DNA of 64,000 bases. Source: Myxococcales bacterium (GTDB lineage Bacteria; Myxococcota_A; Polyangia; Polyangiales; Polyangiaceae). Under the pieces are notes generated by a model. The model ran no database searches. It was not told the origin of the DNA and saw nothing but the letters and a program-made list of their open reading frames with translations. The translations under genes were made by a program, and so were the position numbers. Location of the stretch: the NCBI GenBank assembly GCA_004193285.1, contig SECP01000003.1, positions 62,001-126,000 of the forward strand, in the 5' to 3' direction. Each line of letters starts with the position of its first letter. Position 1 is the first letter of the stretch. Shown here piece by piece: positions 25,607 to 34,733 of this stretch.

Positions 25607-27085
25607 TTGAAGAGCCTCTCGCTTCTGCCATTGCTCACCGCCGTTGCCGCCGGTTTCGGCTCGCTCGCTATGACCACGGAGGCGCTGGCGCAGCAGACGG
25701 TGGAGCACGCCGTCAGCGTTCAGCGCTTCCACGCCGCTCCCGGCCCTCGAAACTATTTCACGATGCGCGGCGCGCGCACGGACGGCACCAAGGTGTGGAG
25801 CGCCGGCATCATGGCCAACTACGCCTTCGAGCCGCTGACGGTGCGCAGCTGTCAGAACGCGACGAGCTGTGACGGCAGCGCCCGCCAAGAAGACAAGAAG
25901 GTCGTCGAGAACATGCTGACGGGGGACTTCCTCGGCTCGTTCACGATCGTGCCGCGCGTGCAGCTCGGCCTGCGGGTCCCGGTCATGTGGCTCAAGGGCA
26001 CCGGTATCACTCCGGAAGGCAACGACGAGCCGGAGGGCATCAGCGCGGTTGGCACCGGTGACCCGGAGATCGAAGGCAAGTTCCGTATCTACGGTGACCC
26101 CAAGGCGCCCTTCGTGATCGGCGCGACCGTGTTCGCGACTGCGCCGCTCGGTAACGCCATCAACAAAGACCAGTTCATGGGCGACAAGCACCCCAACGCC
26201 GGGGCTCGCGTCATCTTCGACGGCGAGGCGAAGGGCTTCTCGTTCGGCGGCAACTTGGCGGGCGTCTATCGCAAGTCCGTCGTCATCGGCGGCACCGACC
26301 TGGGCACGGAGTTTCGCTACAACATCGGCGCCGGCTACCGCGTCAGCCCCGTCTTCCGCGTGATGGCGGAAGGCTTCGGTACGACGCGCTTCAGCACCAA
26401 GGCCGGAGAGAACACGCTCGAGGGCCTGGGTGGTATTCAGATTGCGCCGCTCGGCTCGCCGCTGCAGTTCACGCTCGGCGGCGGCACGGGCATCATTCAA
26501 GGTGTCGGCGTGCCGAAGGTGCGCGCGTTCCTGGGCGTGCTCTACGTCGCGGAAGCGAAAGACCAAGACGGGGACGGCATCGAAGGCGCTGCCGACCAAT
26601 GCCCAACCGAGCCGGAAGATCGCGACGGCTACGAGGACAGCGACGGCTGCCCCGATCTGGACAACGACTTGGACTCGCTGCCGGACAAGCAGGACAAATG
26701 CCCGAGCCAGCCGGAGGATCAGGACGGCTTCGAGGACGGCGACGGCTGCCCGGAGCTCGACAACGACAAGGACGGCATCCCGGACACCGGGGACCGCTGC
26801 CCCAAGGAGCCGGAAACCAAGAACGGCTACAAGGACGACGACGGCTGCCCCGACGAAGCGGACACCGACAACGACGGCGTGCCGGACGCGCGGGACAAGT
26901 GCGTAAACGAGGCGGAGGATACGGACGGCTACGAAGACACCGACGGCTGCCCGGACCCCGACAACGACAACGACGGTATCTTGGACGCGGACGACGAGTG
27001 CGTGGACGAGGCCGAGACCAAGAACAAGTTCGAGGACGAAGACGGTTGCCCCGACGAGCTGCCCGGCAAGGGCAAGAAGAAGTGA
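25607..27085 (+). CDS. Outer-membrane beta-barrel protein with thrombospondin type-3 repeats
   Basis: 492 residues. The start is set at TTG 25607 because AGGAGA lies six bases upstream and it opens a good signal peptide (MKSLSLLPLLTAVAAGF). Residues about 35-320 look like a barrel. Then come about six calcium-binding TSP3 units (DQDGDGIEGAADQCP, DNDKDGIPDTGDRCP, DNDNDGILDADDECV) with paired cysteines. OmpA-like proteins of this kind usually end in a peptidoglycan-binding OmpA domain; here the chain stops after the repeats with a Lys-rich tail (GKGKKK). Its stop overlaps the GTG of a TlpA-like gene. Confidence 0.85.
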   Translation: MKSLSLLPLLTAVAAGFGSLAMTTEALAQQTVEHAVSVQRFHAAPGPRNYFTMRGARTDGTKVWSAGIMANYAFEPLTVRSCQNATSCDGSARQEDKKVVENMLTGDFLGSFTIVPRVQLGLRVPVMWLKGTGITPEGNDEPEGISAVGTGDPEIEGKFRIYGDPKAPFVIGATVFATAPLGNAINKDQFMGDKHPNAGARVIFDGEAKGFSFGGNLAGVYRKSVVIGGTDLGTEFRYNIGAGYRVSPVFRVMAEGFGTTRFSTKAGENTLEGLGGIQIAPLGSPLQFTLGGGTGIIQGVGVPKVRAFLGVLYVAEAKDQDGDGIEGAADQCPTEPEDRDGYEDSDGCPDLDNDLDSLPDKQDKCPSQPEDQDGFEDGDGCPELDNDKDGIPDTGDRCPKEPETKNGYKDDDGCPDEADTDNDGVPDARDKCVNEAEDTDGYEDTDGCPDPDNDNDGILDADDECVDEAETKNKFEDEDGCPDELPGKGKKK

Positions 27086-27603
27086 GCCGGCTCGCTCGCG
27101 GCCTCGTCGGTCTCTTGCTGTGCGCGTGTGGCGGCGCTGGTGCTCCCGGCGCCGCCAGCCCCGCCGCGTCGTCGCATCCTCTGGTCGGCGCGCCCGCGCC
27201 GGCCTTCGAGCTTTCGGACGTCTCGGGGGGCGGTGATCAATCGCTGGAAGCGTATGCGGGCAAGGTAGTCATCGTGGACTTTTGGGCGACATGGTGCGAG
27301 CCGTGCAAGCAGTCCTTCCCCGCCTACCAAAAGCTCGCCACGGAGCTGGGTGGTGACCTGGTGGTCGTGGCCATCAGTCAGGACGAGGACGCCAAAGGCA
27401 TCCCCGCTTTCCTCGCCGAGACGGGCGCAAAATTCCCGGTCGTCTGGGACGATGGCAAGTCCGTCGCCAAGGCCTACGACCCACCGACGATGCCCACCGC
27501 CTACGTCGTGGACAAGAGCGGGATCGTACGATTCGTACACAGCGGCTACCACGCGGGTGACGAAGCCACTCTGGAAGAAGAAGCGCGCTCACTCCTGCGC
27601 TAG
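27082..27603 (+). CDS. TlpA-like thioredoxin lipoprotein (CEPC motif)
   Basis: 173 residues from a GTG that overlaps the TGA of the TSP3 gene. Lipobox-like LLLCAC (lipid Cys probably 16), spacer, then a TlpA fold with VDFWATWCEPCKQSFPAYQKL (C72, C75) and PTMPTAYVVDKSG in the cis-Pro region. The coupling to a protein with many paired cysteines in TSP3 repeats suggests a role in keeping or forming those disulfides. It is the fifth thioredoxin-type lipoprotein of the window and the one closest to the classical TlpA pattern. Confidence 0.9.
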   Translation: MSRLARGLVGLLLCACGGAGAPGAASPAASSHPLVGAPAPAFELSDVSGGGDQSLEAYAGKVVIVDFWATWCEPCKQSFPAYQKLATELGGDLVVVAISQDEDAKGIPAFLAETGAKFPVVWDDGKSVAKAYDPPTMPTAYVVDKSGIVRFVHSGYHAGDEATLEEEARSLLR

Positions 27604-27806
27604 CGCGCATGTAGGCGCGCATGTGCGCCCGCTTGCGGGAGACCTGCGGCGGGCCTGAAGCCCACAATCACTCCTAGAAGTGAGGTTATTCGCTCATGTA
27701 GGAGCAGGGCCCGAAGACCCCCACTGAAATGACGGGAGGCGTTCGCTACCGCTTGCGAAAGGGAAGGCGGAAGTCAGATGATCAGTACTCCTCCCCAGTG
27801 CCTTCG

Positions 27807-28610
27807 ATGCCCGTCCCACGCCGTGCCGCCCTTGCCAGCCTACTCTCCCTCGTGGCCGCTCCTGCCTTCGCCAAACCGGCGCTGGACGAGCTGGTCAGCC
27901 AACTGAGGGAGGGCAAGGATTTCAGGGTGCGAGTCCAGGCTGCGCTGCAGCTCGGCAGGAGCATGGACGCGGGCGCCCTGCCGCCGCTGCTGGCCGCGCT
28001 GGAAGACGAAAACGCGTCGGTGCGGGCCGCGGCCGTCGCCGCGCTCGAGTCGCTCGGTGACCAGCGCGCCATCGTTCCCCTCCGCGAGCACCGCCTGGAT
28101 CGCTCGGAGGCAGTTCGCAAGCAAATCAAAGCCACGCTCACGGAGCTCGAGGCACAGGTGCAGAACGCGCCTCGCCCCAAGGTGCTCGTGAAGCTCGGCA
28201 TGATGAAGAACGGCAGCGGCGTGAAGTCCAAGCGCATCGAGAGCGACCTCGCGCTGGCTTCGCGGCAGAAGCTGAACGAGCTCCCCGGCATCAAGGTCTT
28301 GGGTGAGGGAGAAGACGGCGCCGGTCGGCAAACCCCCGTCGTCATGGTCACGGGCAATGTCGAGCAGCTCCGCGCCGCGCGCGAGGGCAGCTCGATCGTT
28401 TACACCGCCAAGGTGGAGTACGTGCTCCACACGATGCCGGACCAATCGATCGCGGCCAAGGTCTCCGGTAGCGCGAGCGCCCAGGCGAGCGAGCAAGAGG
28501 CGAGCGATCAAACGCGCAGCGCCCAGCTCCGAAAAGACGTCCTGGAAGCCGCGATCGCCAGCGCGCTGCGTCGCGCCCCCCCGGCGCTGCTCGCGGCTGC
28601 GCGCCTCTGA
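27807..28610 (+). CDS. Secreted HEAT-repeat protein
   Basis: 267 residues from the ATG at 27807, which opens a signal peptide (ALASLLSLVAAPAFA). Residues about 25-120 are HEAT/Armadillo-like helices (DFRVRVQAALQLGRSMDAGALPPLLAALEDENASVRAAAVAALESLGD, given only as a region near residues 36-85). The second half is a beta/alpha domain without a known motif (IKVLGEG, QTPVVMVTGNVEQL, TAKVEYVLHTMPD). It probably binds other envelope proteins. No strong ribosome-binding site is seen, and an earlier in-frame start exists at 27729. Confidence 0.75.
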   Translation: MPVPRRAALASLLSLVAAPAFAKPALDELVSQLREGKDFRVRVQAALQLGRSMDAGALPPLLAALEDENASVRAAAVAALESLGDQRAIVPLREHRLDRSEAVRKQIKATLTELEAQVQNAPRPKVLVKLGMMKNGSGVKSKRIESDLALASRQKLNELPGIKVLGEGEDGAGRQTPVVMVTGNVEQLRAAREGSSIVYTAKVEYVLHTMPDQSIAAKVSGSASAQASEQEASDQTRSAQLRKDVLEAAIASALRRAPPALLAAARL

Positions 28611-28663
28611 GCGGGGGCGCTCCGGGTTGCGCGCTCCTTGCGGTTCTGGCATGTGCGCCCGCC

Positions 28664-29794
28664 ATGCCGCGCGTGCTGTTCGTCTCCAAGCCCATCGCGC
28701 CGCCCTTTCACGACGGGACGAAGTGCTTGGTGCGGGACGTCGCGGCCGCGCTTCGAGAGCTGTCGCCGGTCGTGCTGACGACGCGCGAGGGCCTCTCGCT
28801 GCTGCCGCCTGGGGTGGAGGGCCGAGCCGTCTACGGGGGGAGCGGAAGCTTTGCCCCGGCGCTCGCGGACAACGCGCGCGCCGCGTTCGCGCTCCTCACG
28901 GGTCCGCGCGACGATCTCTGGCATTTCGTCTTCGCGCCCAATGCGCGCACCGGTCAGGTCGCCCGCTTGCTCAAGCGCGCGCGTCGTCTTCCCATCGTGC
29001 AGACGGTGGCGTCCCCGCCGCGGCACTTCACGGGGCTATCCCGGCTCATTTTTGGCGACGAGCTGGTGGTGCAGAGTCGCGCGACCGCTGCCAGCCTCGC
29101 CGCCGCGGCCAGCGCGGAGCGGTTCGAGCTGCCGCCGGTGACGGTGATTCCCCCGCCGGTAGCGGCCATCTCGCGGCCATCGGAGGATGCGGTGCGGCAG
29201 GCTCGCGCCGAGCTCGGGCTGCGTGACGCGGACCGCATCGTGCTCTATCCGGGCGATCTGGAGGTGAGCTCCGGCGCCGAGATCTCACAAGCTCTCGTCA
29301 CCCCTCTGACGGAGCGCTTCCCGGACGCGGTCGTCGTCTTCGCCTACCGAAACAAAACGCCCCACGCCGCCGAGCGCGCCGCACGACTGCGGCGGCTGCT
29401 GGAAGGCAAGCAGGTGCGCATCACGGACCGCGTCTCGAGCATGCACGCGCTGCTCGCCGCGAGCCGCGTAGTCATTTTTCCGGTCGACGACTTGTGGGGC
29501 AAGGTGGATCAACCCATAGTTTTACTCGAGGCTCTTTCGCTCGGTGTGCCCTGCGCCGTCCTCGATCGCGGCCCGCTGCGGGACGTCGTGGGCGCTGCAA
29601 AGGTCACCAGCGTGGACGCGCGCGTTTGGCTCGACGCGGTCACTCCACTCTTCGCGGACGGCCCCGCGCGGCGCGCCGCCGAGGCGGAGGGTCGTGATGC
29701 GGCGTCACGCGTCTATGCCTCCGGAGTTGTTGCGCGAGCCTACGAAGCCATTTACCTTCGTGCTCTCGCCGGTGCTCGAACGAACGCCTCGTAA
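28664..29794 (+). CDS. GT4-like glycosyltransferase (GT-B fold)
   Basis: 376 residues. The N-terminal half begins MPRVLFVSKPIAPPFHDGTKCLVRDVAAAL, the acceptor-side Rossmann pattern; residues about 180-350 hold the donor side, with VLYPGDLEVSSG, ITDRVSSMHALLAASRVVIFPVDD and the donor-contact segment QPIVLLEALSLGVPCAVLD. Family GT4 enzymes add sugars to polysaccharides, lipids or small molecules; the substrate here is unknown. It stands 53 bases after the HEAT-repeat gene and nine bases before an RNase H-like gene, so it may be co-transcribed with both. Confidence 0.85.
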   Translation: MPRVLFVSKPIAPPFHDGTKCLVRDVAAALRELSPVVLTTREGLSLLPPGVEGRAVYGGSGSFAPALADNARAAFALLTGPRDDLWHFVFAPNARTGQVARLLKRARRLPIVQTVASPPRHFTGLSRLIFGDELVVQSRATAASLAAAASAERFELPPVTVIPPPVAAISRPSEDAVRQARAELGLRDADRIVLYPGDLEVSSGAEISQALVTPLTERFPDAVVVFAYRNKTPHAAERAARLRRLLEGKQVRITDRVSSMHALLAASRVVIFPVDDLWGKVDQPIVLLEALSLGVPCAVLDRGPLRDVVGAAKVTSVDARVWLDAVTPLFADGPARRAAEAEGRDAASRVYASGVVARAYEAIYLRALAGARTNAS

Positions 29795-29803
29795 ATACAT
29801 TTC

Positions 29804-30256
29804 ATGATGGCCCGTTTTCCGTCGTCCACGCCCGTCGTTACGCCCGAGCCCGAGGCCGTGCTGTGGACGGACGGCGCGGCTCGAGGCAACCCTGGCCCTG
29901 CCGGCATTGGCGCGATCCTGAAGCGGCCGAGCGGGGAGGTGCTCTACACGGGCAGCGAGTACCTCGGCCACACGACGAACAACGTCGCTGAATACAAGGC
30001 GGTGCTGCTCGGGCTCGCGGCTGCGCTCGCGCAAGGCCTGGAGCACGTGGAGGTGCGCGCGGACTCGGAGCTGCTCATCAAGCAGCTCAAGGGCATCTAC
30101 CGAGTGAAGGCGCCCGGCCTCAAGCCGCTCTTCGACGAAGCGCGCCAGCTCATTTCCCGCTTCAAGTCGGTCAAGCTCACGCACATCCGTCGGGAGCTCA
30201 ACTCGGAGGCGGACCGTCTCGCCAACCGGGGCATCGACCAGGTCGGCCGCGGGTAG
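29804..30256 (+). CDS. RNase HI-like protein
   Basis: 150 residues with the RNase H core: WTDGAARGNPGPAGIGAIL (first Asp), NNVAEYKAVLLGL (Glu), VEVRADSELLIKQL (second Asp) and the C-terminal SEADRLANRGID (last Asp). It would cut the RNA strand of RNA-DNA hybrids. The absence of the basic handle region puts it with the short RnhA/reverse-transcriptase-like group common in Gram-positives and archaea. The start could be either of two adjacent ATG codons. Confidence 0.9.
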   Translation: MMARFPSSTPVVTPEPEAVLWTDGAARGNPGPAGIGAILKRPSGEVLYTGSEYLGHTTNNVAEYKAVLLGLAAALAQGLEHVEVRADSELLIKQLKGIYRVKAPGLKPLFDEARQLISRFKSVKLTHIRRELNSEADRLANRGIDQVGRG

Positions 30257-30350
30257 TCCGCCGTTTCGCCGCAAATAACCCCGTTTGCCGCGCATCGCGC
30301 GCGGGGCAGGGCAATCGTTTCCGGGTCGTGGTAAATGCCCCGCCCCTACT

Positions 30351-33029
30351 ATGTCGACCCGAACGGCTGCGCAGATCCGCAGCGCCTTCCTGAGCTTCTT
30401 CGCCAAGAACGGCCACGAGGTGGTGCCGAGCGGCCCCGTCGTGCCGCAGAACGACCCCACGCTGATGTTCGCCAACGCCGGCATGGTCCAGTTCAAGGAT
30501 CTGTTCACCGGCCGCGAGAAGCGCTCGTACAAGCGCGCCACGACCAGCCAGAAGTGCATTCGCATCTCGGGCAAGCACAACGACTTGGAGGCGGTGGGTC
30601 CTTCGCCCCGCCACCACACGTTCTTCGAGATGCTCGGGAACTTCAGCTTCGGTGACTACTTCAAGGAAGAAGCCATCGTCTTCGCGTGGGACTTTCTCAC
30701 CAAAGACTTGAACCTGCCGAAGGACCGGCTGGTGATGAGCTACTTCAAAGGCGAAGAGGGCATCCCGGAGGACACCTTCGCGCGCGATCTGTGGAAAAAG
30801 CTGACGGGTTTCGGGGACGCGCAGGTGCGTGGTCTCGGCATGGCGGACAACTTTTGGGCCATGGGAGACACGGGTCCGTGCGGGCCCTGCAGCGAGATTT
30901 ACTACTTCAACGGGGACGGTGTGGACCCGGCCAAGTTCGGTGAGGAGCAAACGCCCGAGGGGGTGGGCTACTGCGAGATTTGGAACCTCGTCTTCATGCA
31001 GTTCGAGCGCAGCTTGCAAGACGGCGCGGTCAAGCTGGAGGCGCTACCCAAGCCCAGCATCGACACCGGCGGCGGCCTCGAGCGCATGGCGGTCGCGGTG
31101 CAGGGCAAGCTCAGCAACTACGACACGGACCTGCTGCGCTCGCTCGTAGACAAGGCCTCCGAGATCGCCAAGAAGAAGTACGGGGGCTCCATGAGCCCGG
31201 ACGACGTGAGCATGCGCGTCATCGCGGACCACGCGCGCACCACCGCGATCATGATGGCGGACGGCGTGCTGCCGGATCGCACGGGCCGCGAATACGTGCT
31301 GCGCCGGGTCATGCGCCGCGCCATCCGTCACGGTCACCGCCTCGGCATCCAAAAGCCGTTTTTGCACCAGGTCACGCAGAGCGTCGTGGAGCTGATGGGC
31401 TCTCAGTATCCGGAGCTCCGGGAGCGTCAGGATCACATCGCCTCCATCACGGAGGCGGAAGAGGTACGCTTCCGTCAAACGATCGAGCGCGGCCTCGGTC
31501 TGCTAGAAGAGCGCTTCGAGAACCTCAGCAAGGGGTCGAAAACCATCCTGCCGGGTGCGGACGCGTTTCAGCTCTACGATACGTACGGCTTCCCGCTGGA
31601 CCTGACGGAGGTGATCTGCACCGAGCGCGGCTTCAGCGTGGACAAGCCCGGCTACGACACCGCGCTGGCGGAGGCGAAGGCGCGCTCCGAGTGGGGCGGC
31701 GCGGACGAAGCCATCGAAGGCGTGTTCCGCGAGGCGCTCGCCAAGGTGCCGGGTGGCGGCACGAAGTTTACCGGCTACGACGTCATGACCGACAGCTCGA
31801 GCGTCGTCGCCATCGTCAAGGGCGGCAAGCTGGTGGACTCAGCGAGCGCGGGCGACGAGGTGGACGTCGTGACGGCAACGACTCCCTTTTACGGCGCGGC
31901 CGGTGGCCAGGTGGGAGACACCGGGCTCATCAGTGCCGGCGGCGCCAAGGTGGCAATCGAGGACACTCAAAAGCCGATTGCTGGCCTGGTCGCGCACCAC
32001 GGAAAAGTGACGGAAGGGACCTTGCAAGTCGGCGAGGCGGCGACGCTCGCGGTCGACGAAGCGCGCCGCAACCGCATCCGCCGCAATCACTCCGCGACCC
32101 ACTTGCTGCACCTCGCGCTGCGCAAGGTGCTGGGGCCGCACGCCCAGCAGAAGGGCTCGCTCGTCGGGCCAGACCGCCTGCGCTTCGACTTCACCCACAC
32201 CAAGCCGCTCACGCCGGGCGAGGTCGCCCAGATCGAGGACCTCGTGAACGAGCGCACCCTCGCGAACTACCCGATCGGTACGGACGTGCTCAGCATGGAC
32301 GACGCGCGCAAACGCGGCGCGATGATGATCTTCGAGGAGAAGTACGGGGACGTCGTGCGCATGCTGACGATGGGCGACAGCATGGAGCTTTGCGGCGGTA
32401 CGCACGCGCGCGCCACCGGGGACATCGGCCTCTTCAAGATCGTGAGCGAGGCGGGGGTCGCGGCGGGGGTGCGCCGCATCCAGGCCGTCACCGGGGACGG
32501 CGCGCTCGCTCATCTTCGCGAGGTGGAGGACACGCTGAGCCGCGCCGCCCACGCCGCCAAAGCGAGCGCGCAGCTCCTGCCCGAAAAGATCGAAAAGCTG
32601 CTCGCGGGTGAGAAGGCTCTGCAAAAGCAGATCGAGGACCTGCAGCGCAAGCTGATGAGCGGCGGCGGCGGCTTCGACGCGCTGCTCGGGCAAGCGCGCG
32701 AGGTCGGCGGCGTCAAAGTGCTGGGCGCGCGTACGGACGTGACCGATCGCGCGCAGCTGCGCGAGCTCGCAGAAAAGCTCCGCGACAAGCTGGGCGACAG
32801 CATCGTGCTGGTCGCCTCCGAAGCGGAGGGCAAAGCGCAGCTCGTGCTGACGGTCGCGAAGCCGCTGCTCGGTCGCTACAAGGCGGGCGAGCTCATCAAG
32901 GGCGTCGCACAGATCGTGGGCGGCTCCGGCGGAGGCCGGCCGGACATGGCCCAAGCCGGCGGCACGGATCCGAGCAAGCTGGATGAAGCGGTCGAGTCGC
33001 TTTACAGCGGCGTCGCCGCCTCGTCCTAG
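30351..33029 (+). CDS. alaS: Alanyl-tRNA synthetase
   Basis: 892 residues from the ATG at 30351; an upstream in-frame ATG at 30285 is less likely because MSTRTAAQIRSAFLSFFAKNGH is the usual beginning. Class II motifs are present (VPSGPVVPQNDPTLMFANAGM; KHNDLEAVGPSPRHHTFFEMLGN region; GGGLERMAV). The editing domain has HSATHLLH and CGGTHA zinc/active-site residues. The C-terminal C-Ala part ends with GRYKAGELIKGVAQIVGGSGGGRPDMAQAGG. It charges tRNA-Ala and clears mischarged Ser/Gly. It is convergent with murB; a GC hairpin (GGGCTGC/GCAGCCC) lies just after the stop without a T-tract. Confidence 0.97.
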   Translation: MSTRTAAQIRSAFLSFFAKNGHEVVPSGPVVPQNDPTLMFANAGMVQFKDLFTGREKRSYKRATTSQKCIRISGKHNDLEAVGPSPRHHTFFEMLGNFSFGDYFKEEAIVFAWDFLTKDLNLPKDRLVMSYFKGEEGIPEDTFARDLWKKLTGFGDAQVRGLGMADNFWAMGDTGPCGPCSEIYYFNGDGVDPAKFGEEQTPEGVGYCEIWNLVFMQFERSLQDGAVKLEALPKPSIDTGGGLERMAVAVQGKLSNYDTDLLRSLVDKASEIAKKKYGGSMSPDDVSMRVIADHARTTAIMMADGVLPDRTGREYVLRRVMRRAIRHGHRLGIQKPFLHQVTQSVVELMGSQYPELRERQDHIASITEAEEVRFRQTIERGLGLLEERFENLSKGSKTILPGADAFQLYDTYGFPLDLTEVICTERGFSVDKPGYDTALAEAKARSEWGGADEAIEGVFREALAKVPGGGTKFTGYDVMTDSSSVVAIVKGGKLVDSASAGDEVDVVTATTPFYGAAGGQVGDTGLISAGGAKVAIEDTQKPIAGLVAHHGKVTEGTLQVGEAATLAVDEARRNRIRRNHSATHLLHLALRKVLGPHAQQKGSLVGPDRLRFDFTHTKPLTPGEVAQIEDLVNERTLANYPIGTDVLSMDDARKRGAMMIFEEKYGDVVRMLTMGDSMELCGGTHARATGDIGLFKIVSEAGVAAGVRRIQAVTGDGALAHLREVEDTLSRAAHAAKASAQLLPEKIEKLLAGEKALQKQIEDLQRKLMSGGGGFDALLGQAREVGGVKVLGARTDVTDRAQLRELAEKLRDKLGDSIVLVASEAEGKAQLVLTVAKPLLGRYKAGELIKGVAQIVGGSGGGRPDMAQAGGTDPSKLDEAVESLYSGVAASS

Positions 33030-33065
33030 TCAGAAGCGGGGAAGGGGCTGCGCACCGCGGCAGCC

Positions 33066-34109
33066 CTAAAAGCCCCAAAAATTCGGCTCCGGCGCGAGCG
33101 CCACCCCGAAGCGAGCCTCGACGCCGGCCTGAATTTTCTGAGCGAAGCGGCGCACCTCGCTCGCGGTGGCCCCACCGTGGGCGACGATCGCGAGGGCGTG
33201 CTTCGTCGATAAGCCGACGTGGCCGTCCCTCAGTCCCTTGTGGAAGCCGCTGTGCTCGATGAGCCAGCCGGCAGCCAGCTTCATGCGACCGTCGGGCTGC
33301 GGGTACTTCGGTAGCGAAGCGTCCGGCAGCAGTCGCTCGATGCGCTCGGCGTCCGCGGAGCTCACGACCGGATTGAGAAAGAAGGAGCCGCAGCTGCGAC
33401 CGTTGGGGTCCGACGGATCGAGCAGCATCGACTTCTCGGCCCGCACGGCGAGCACGGCCGCGCGCACGTCCGCCAGCGACGGCTGCGTGAGGTGCTGACG
33501 TGAGAGCTCGCGCTGCAGGTCCGGGTAGCGCACCACGCCCGGCGGCCGTTGGGGGAGGGCAAAACGCACCTCGATGACGACGAACCGCTCCGGCGCCTCC
33601 GACTTGAAGAAGCTGTCGCGGTAAGAAAAGCGGCAGGCCTTGGCGTCGAGCTCGAGCGGCTCCAGGGTCGCCCGGTCCACCGCGCGCACGGAATCGATGG
33701 TCTCCGCTACCTCTTGGCCGTAGGCGCCGACGTTTTGGATCGGTGTCGCGCCTACGCTCCCCGGGATACCCGAGAGCCCTTCGAGTCCCGCGAGCCCGCG
33801 CCGGACCGCGCTCTCGACCACGTCGTCCCACGGCTCGCCGGCGCGAGCGGTGAGCAGGGCGCCGCCGGTCGTCGGGGAGAAAGAGACGCCCCGCAGCTCT
33901 ACCCCGACCACGAGCCCGTCGAAGCCCTGGTCGGCGACGACGAGGTTACTGCCGCCGCCCAACACGCGCACCGGTACCTCGCGCGCTTTGGCCCAGCCGA
34001 GCGCTTGAATGACGTCCGACTCGCTGCGGGCGAGCGCGAAGTAGCGGGCCTTTCCGCCGACACCCAGCGTGGTGCGGGGGGCGAGCGGCTCGTGGTCGCT
34101 AATCTCCAA
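33066..34109 (-). CDS. murB: UDP-N-acetylenolpyruvoylglucosamine reductase
   Basis: About 347 residues. FAD-binding features: NTxG-like RTTLGVGGKARYF, RVLGGGSNLVV, GLEGLSGIPGSVGATPIQNVGAYGQE; catalytic region YRDSFFK and, near the end, NGRSCGSFFLNPV and AGWLIEHSGFHKG, matching the type I (E. coli-like) enzyme. It reduces the enolpyruvyl group to make UDP-MurNAc for peptidoglycan. No ATG or GTG lies in the right place, so a TTG at 34109 is the best start; it lacks a clear ribosome-binding site. The open frame extends upstream but only through the neighbouring gene. Confidence 0.93.
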   Translation of the reverse strand: MEISDHEPLAPRTTLGVGGKARYFALARSESDVIQALGWAKAREVPVRVLGGGSNLVVADQGFDGLVVGVELRGVSFSPTTGGALLTARAGEPWDDVVESAVRRGLAGLEGLSGIPGSVGATPIQNVGAYGQEVAETIDSVRAVDRATLEPLELDAKACRFSYRDSFFKSEAPERFVVIEVRFALPQRPPGVVRYPDLQRELSRQHLTQPSLADVRAAVLAVRAEKSMLLDPSDPNGRSCGSFFLNPVVSSADAERIERLLPDASLPKYPQPDGRMKLAAGWLIEHSGFHKGLRDGHVGLSTKHALAIVAHGGATASEVRRFAQKIQAGVEARFGVALAPEPNFWGF

Positions 34110-34152
34110 GCCGCCAGCATAGTGGCCGCGTCGAGTGAGGACAATCCGCCCG

Positions 34153-34542
34153 TTAAACGCGGCGCTGCTTGCGCGGCGCGCGCGCTCCGCCCTTGGCGAG
34201 GCCGGGGCGGCTGGCGTCCGCAGGGGACAGCACGTCCGAGCGCCGCGCGATGCGGCTCTGCAGCAGAGCGTGCGCCTCCACCGATAGCTCGTCGCCCACG
34301 ACGCGCTGCTCGGCCACGTAGTCCGCGAGCATGACGAGCCGCTCCATCGGCGGCGCCTTGGTATTGAGCAGCACGACGTCCTTGCCCTTGAGCCGGCACT
34401 TTCCTCCGGCGTGGACTCCCCAGAGCGGCTCGGAGCGGACACTCAGGCCACGGCGTGTGAGGACGCGCGAGAGCTCGGAGATGAGCCGTTCCGTGATGTC
34501 CAAGTGCCCGAAGTCTACGCCGCAGAGCGGCCGGTGGGCCAT
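34153..34542 (-). CDS. Conserved-looking protein of unknown function
   Basis: 129 residues from the ATG at 34542. It begins MAHRPLCGVDFGHLDITERLISELSRVLTRRG and continues LKGKDVVLLNTKAPPMERLVMLADYVAEQ, then an Arg/Lys-rich tail. No motif or membrane segment is recognised. Codon use is like the neighbours and no stronger frame lies opposite, so it is probably real. It is followed after 43 bases by murB on the same strand, and its upstream side faces the HARE-HTH gene. Confidence 0.55.
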   Translation of the reverse strand: MAHRPLCGVDFGHLDITERLISELSRVLTRRGLSVRSEPLWGVHAGGKCRLKGKDVVLLNTKAPPMERLVMLADYVAEQRVVGDELSVEAHALLQSRIARRSDVLSPADASRPGLAKGGARAPRKQRRV

Positions 34543-34733
34543 GTGAATCGGCCGAGTGGCCAAATGGGGATGGATTTCAGGTGTTTGCGAGAAGCCAAGC
34601 CTCCGTGCTATCTCGTCGGCCGTTCGGCGCGCTGCCGGAGGAGGGAGCGATGTTCGCTCTCCAGGAGGCGCCGATTGGCCGAGCGTGGTGCCCGTGGTTC
34701 CGCGCTCCCCCACTCGAGAGACGGAAGAGTTTA

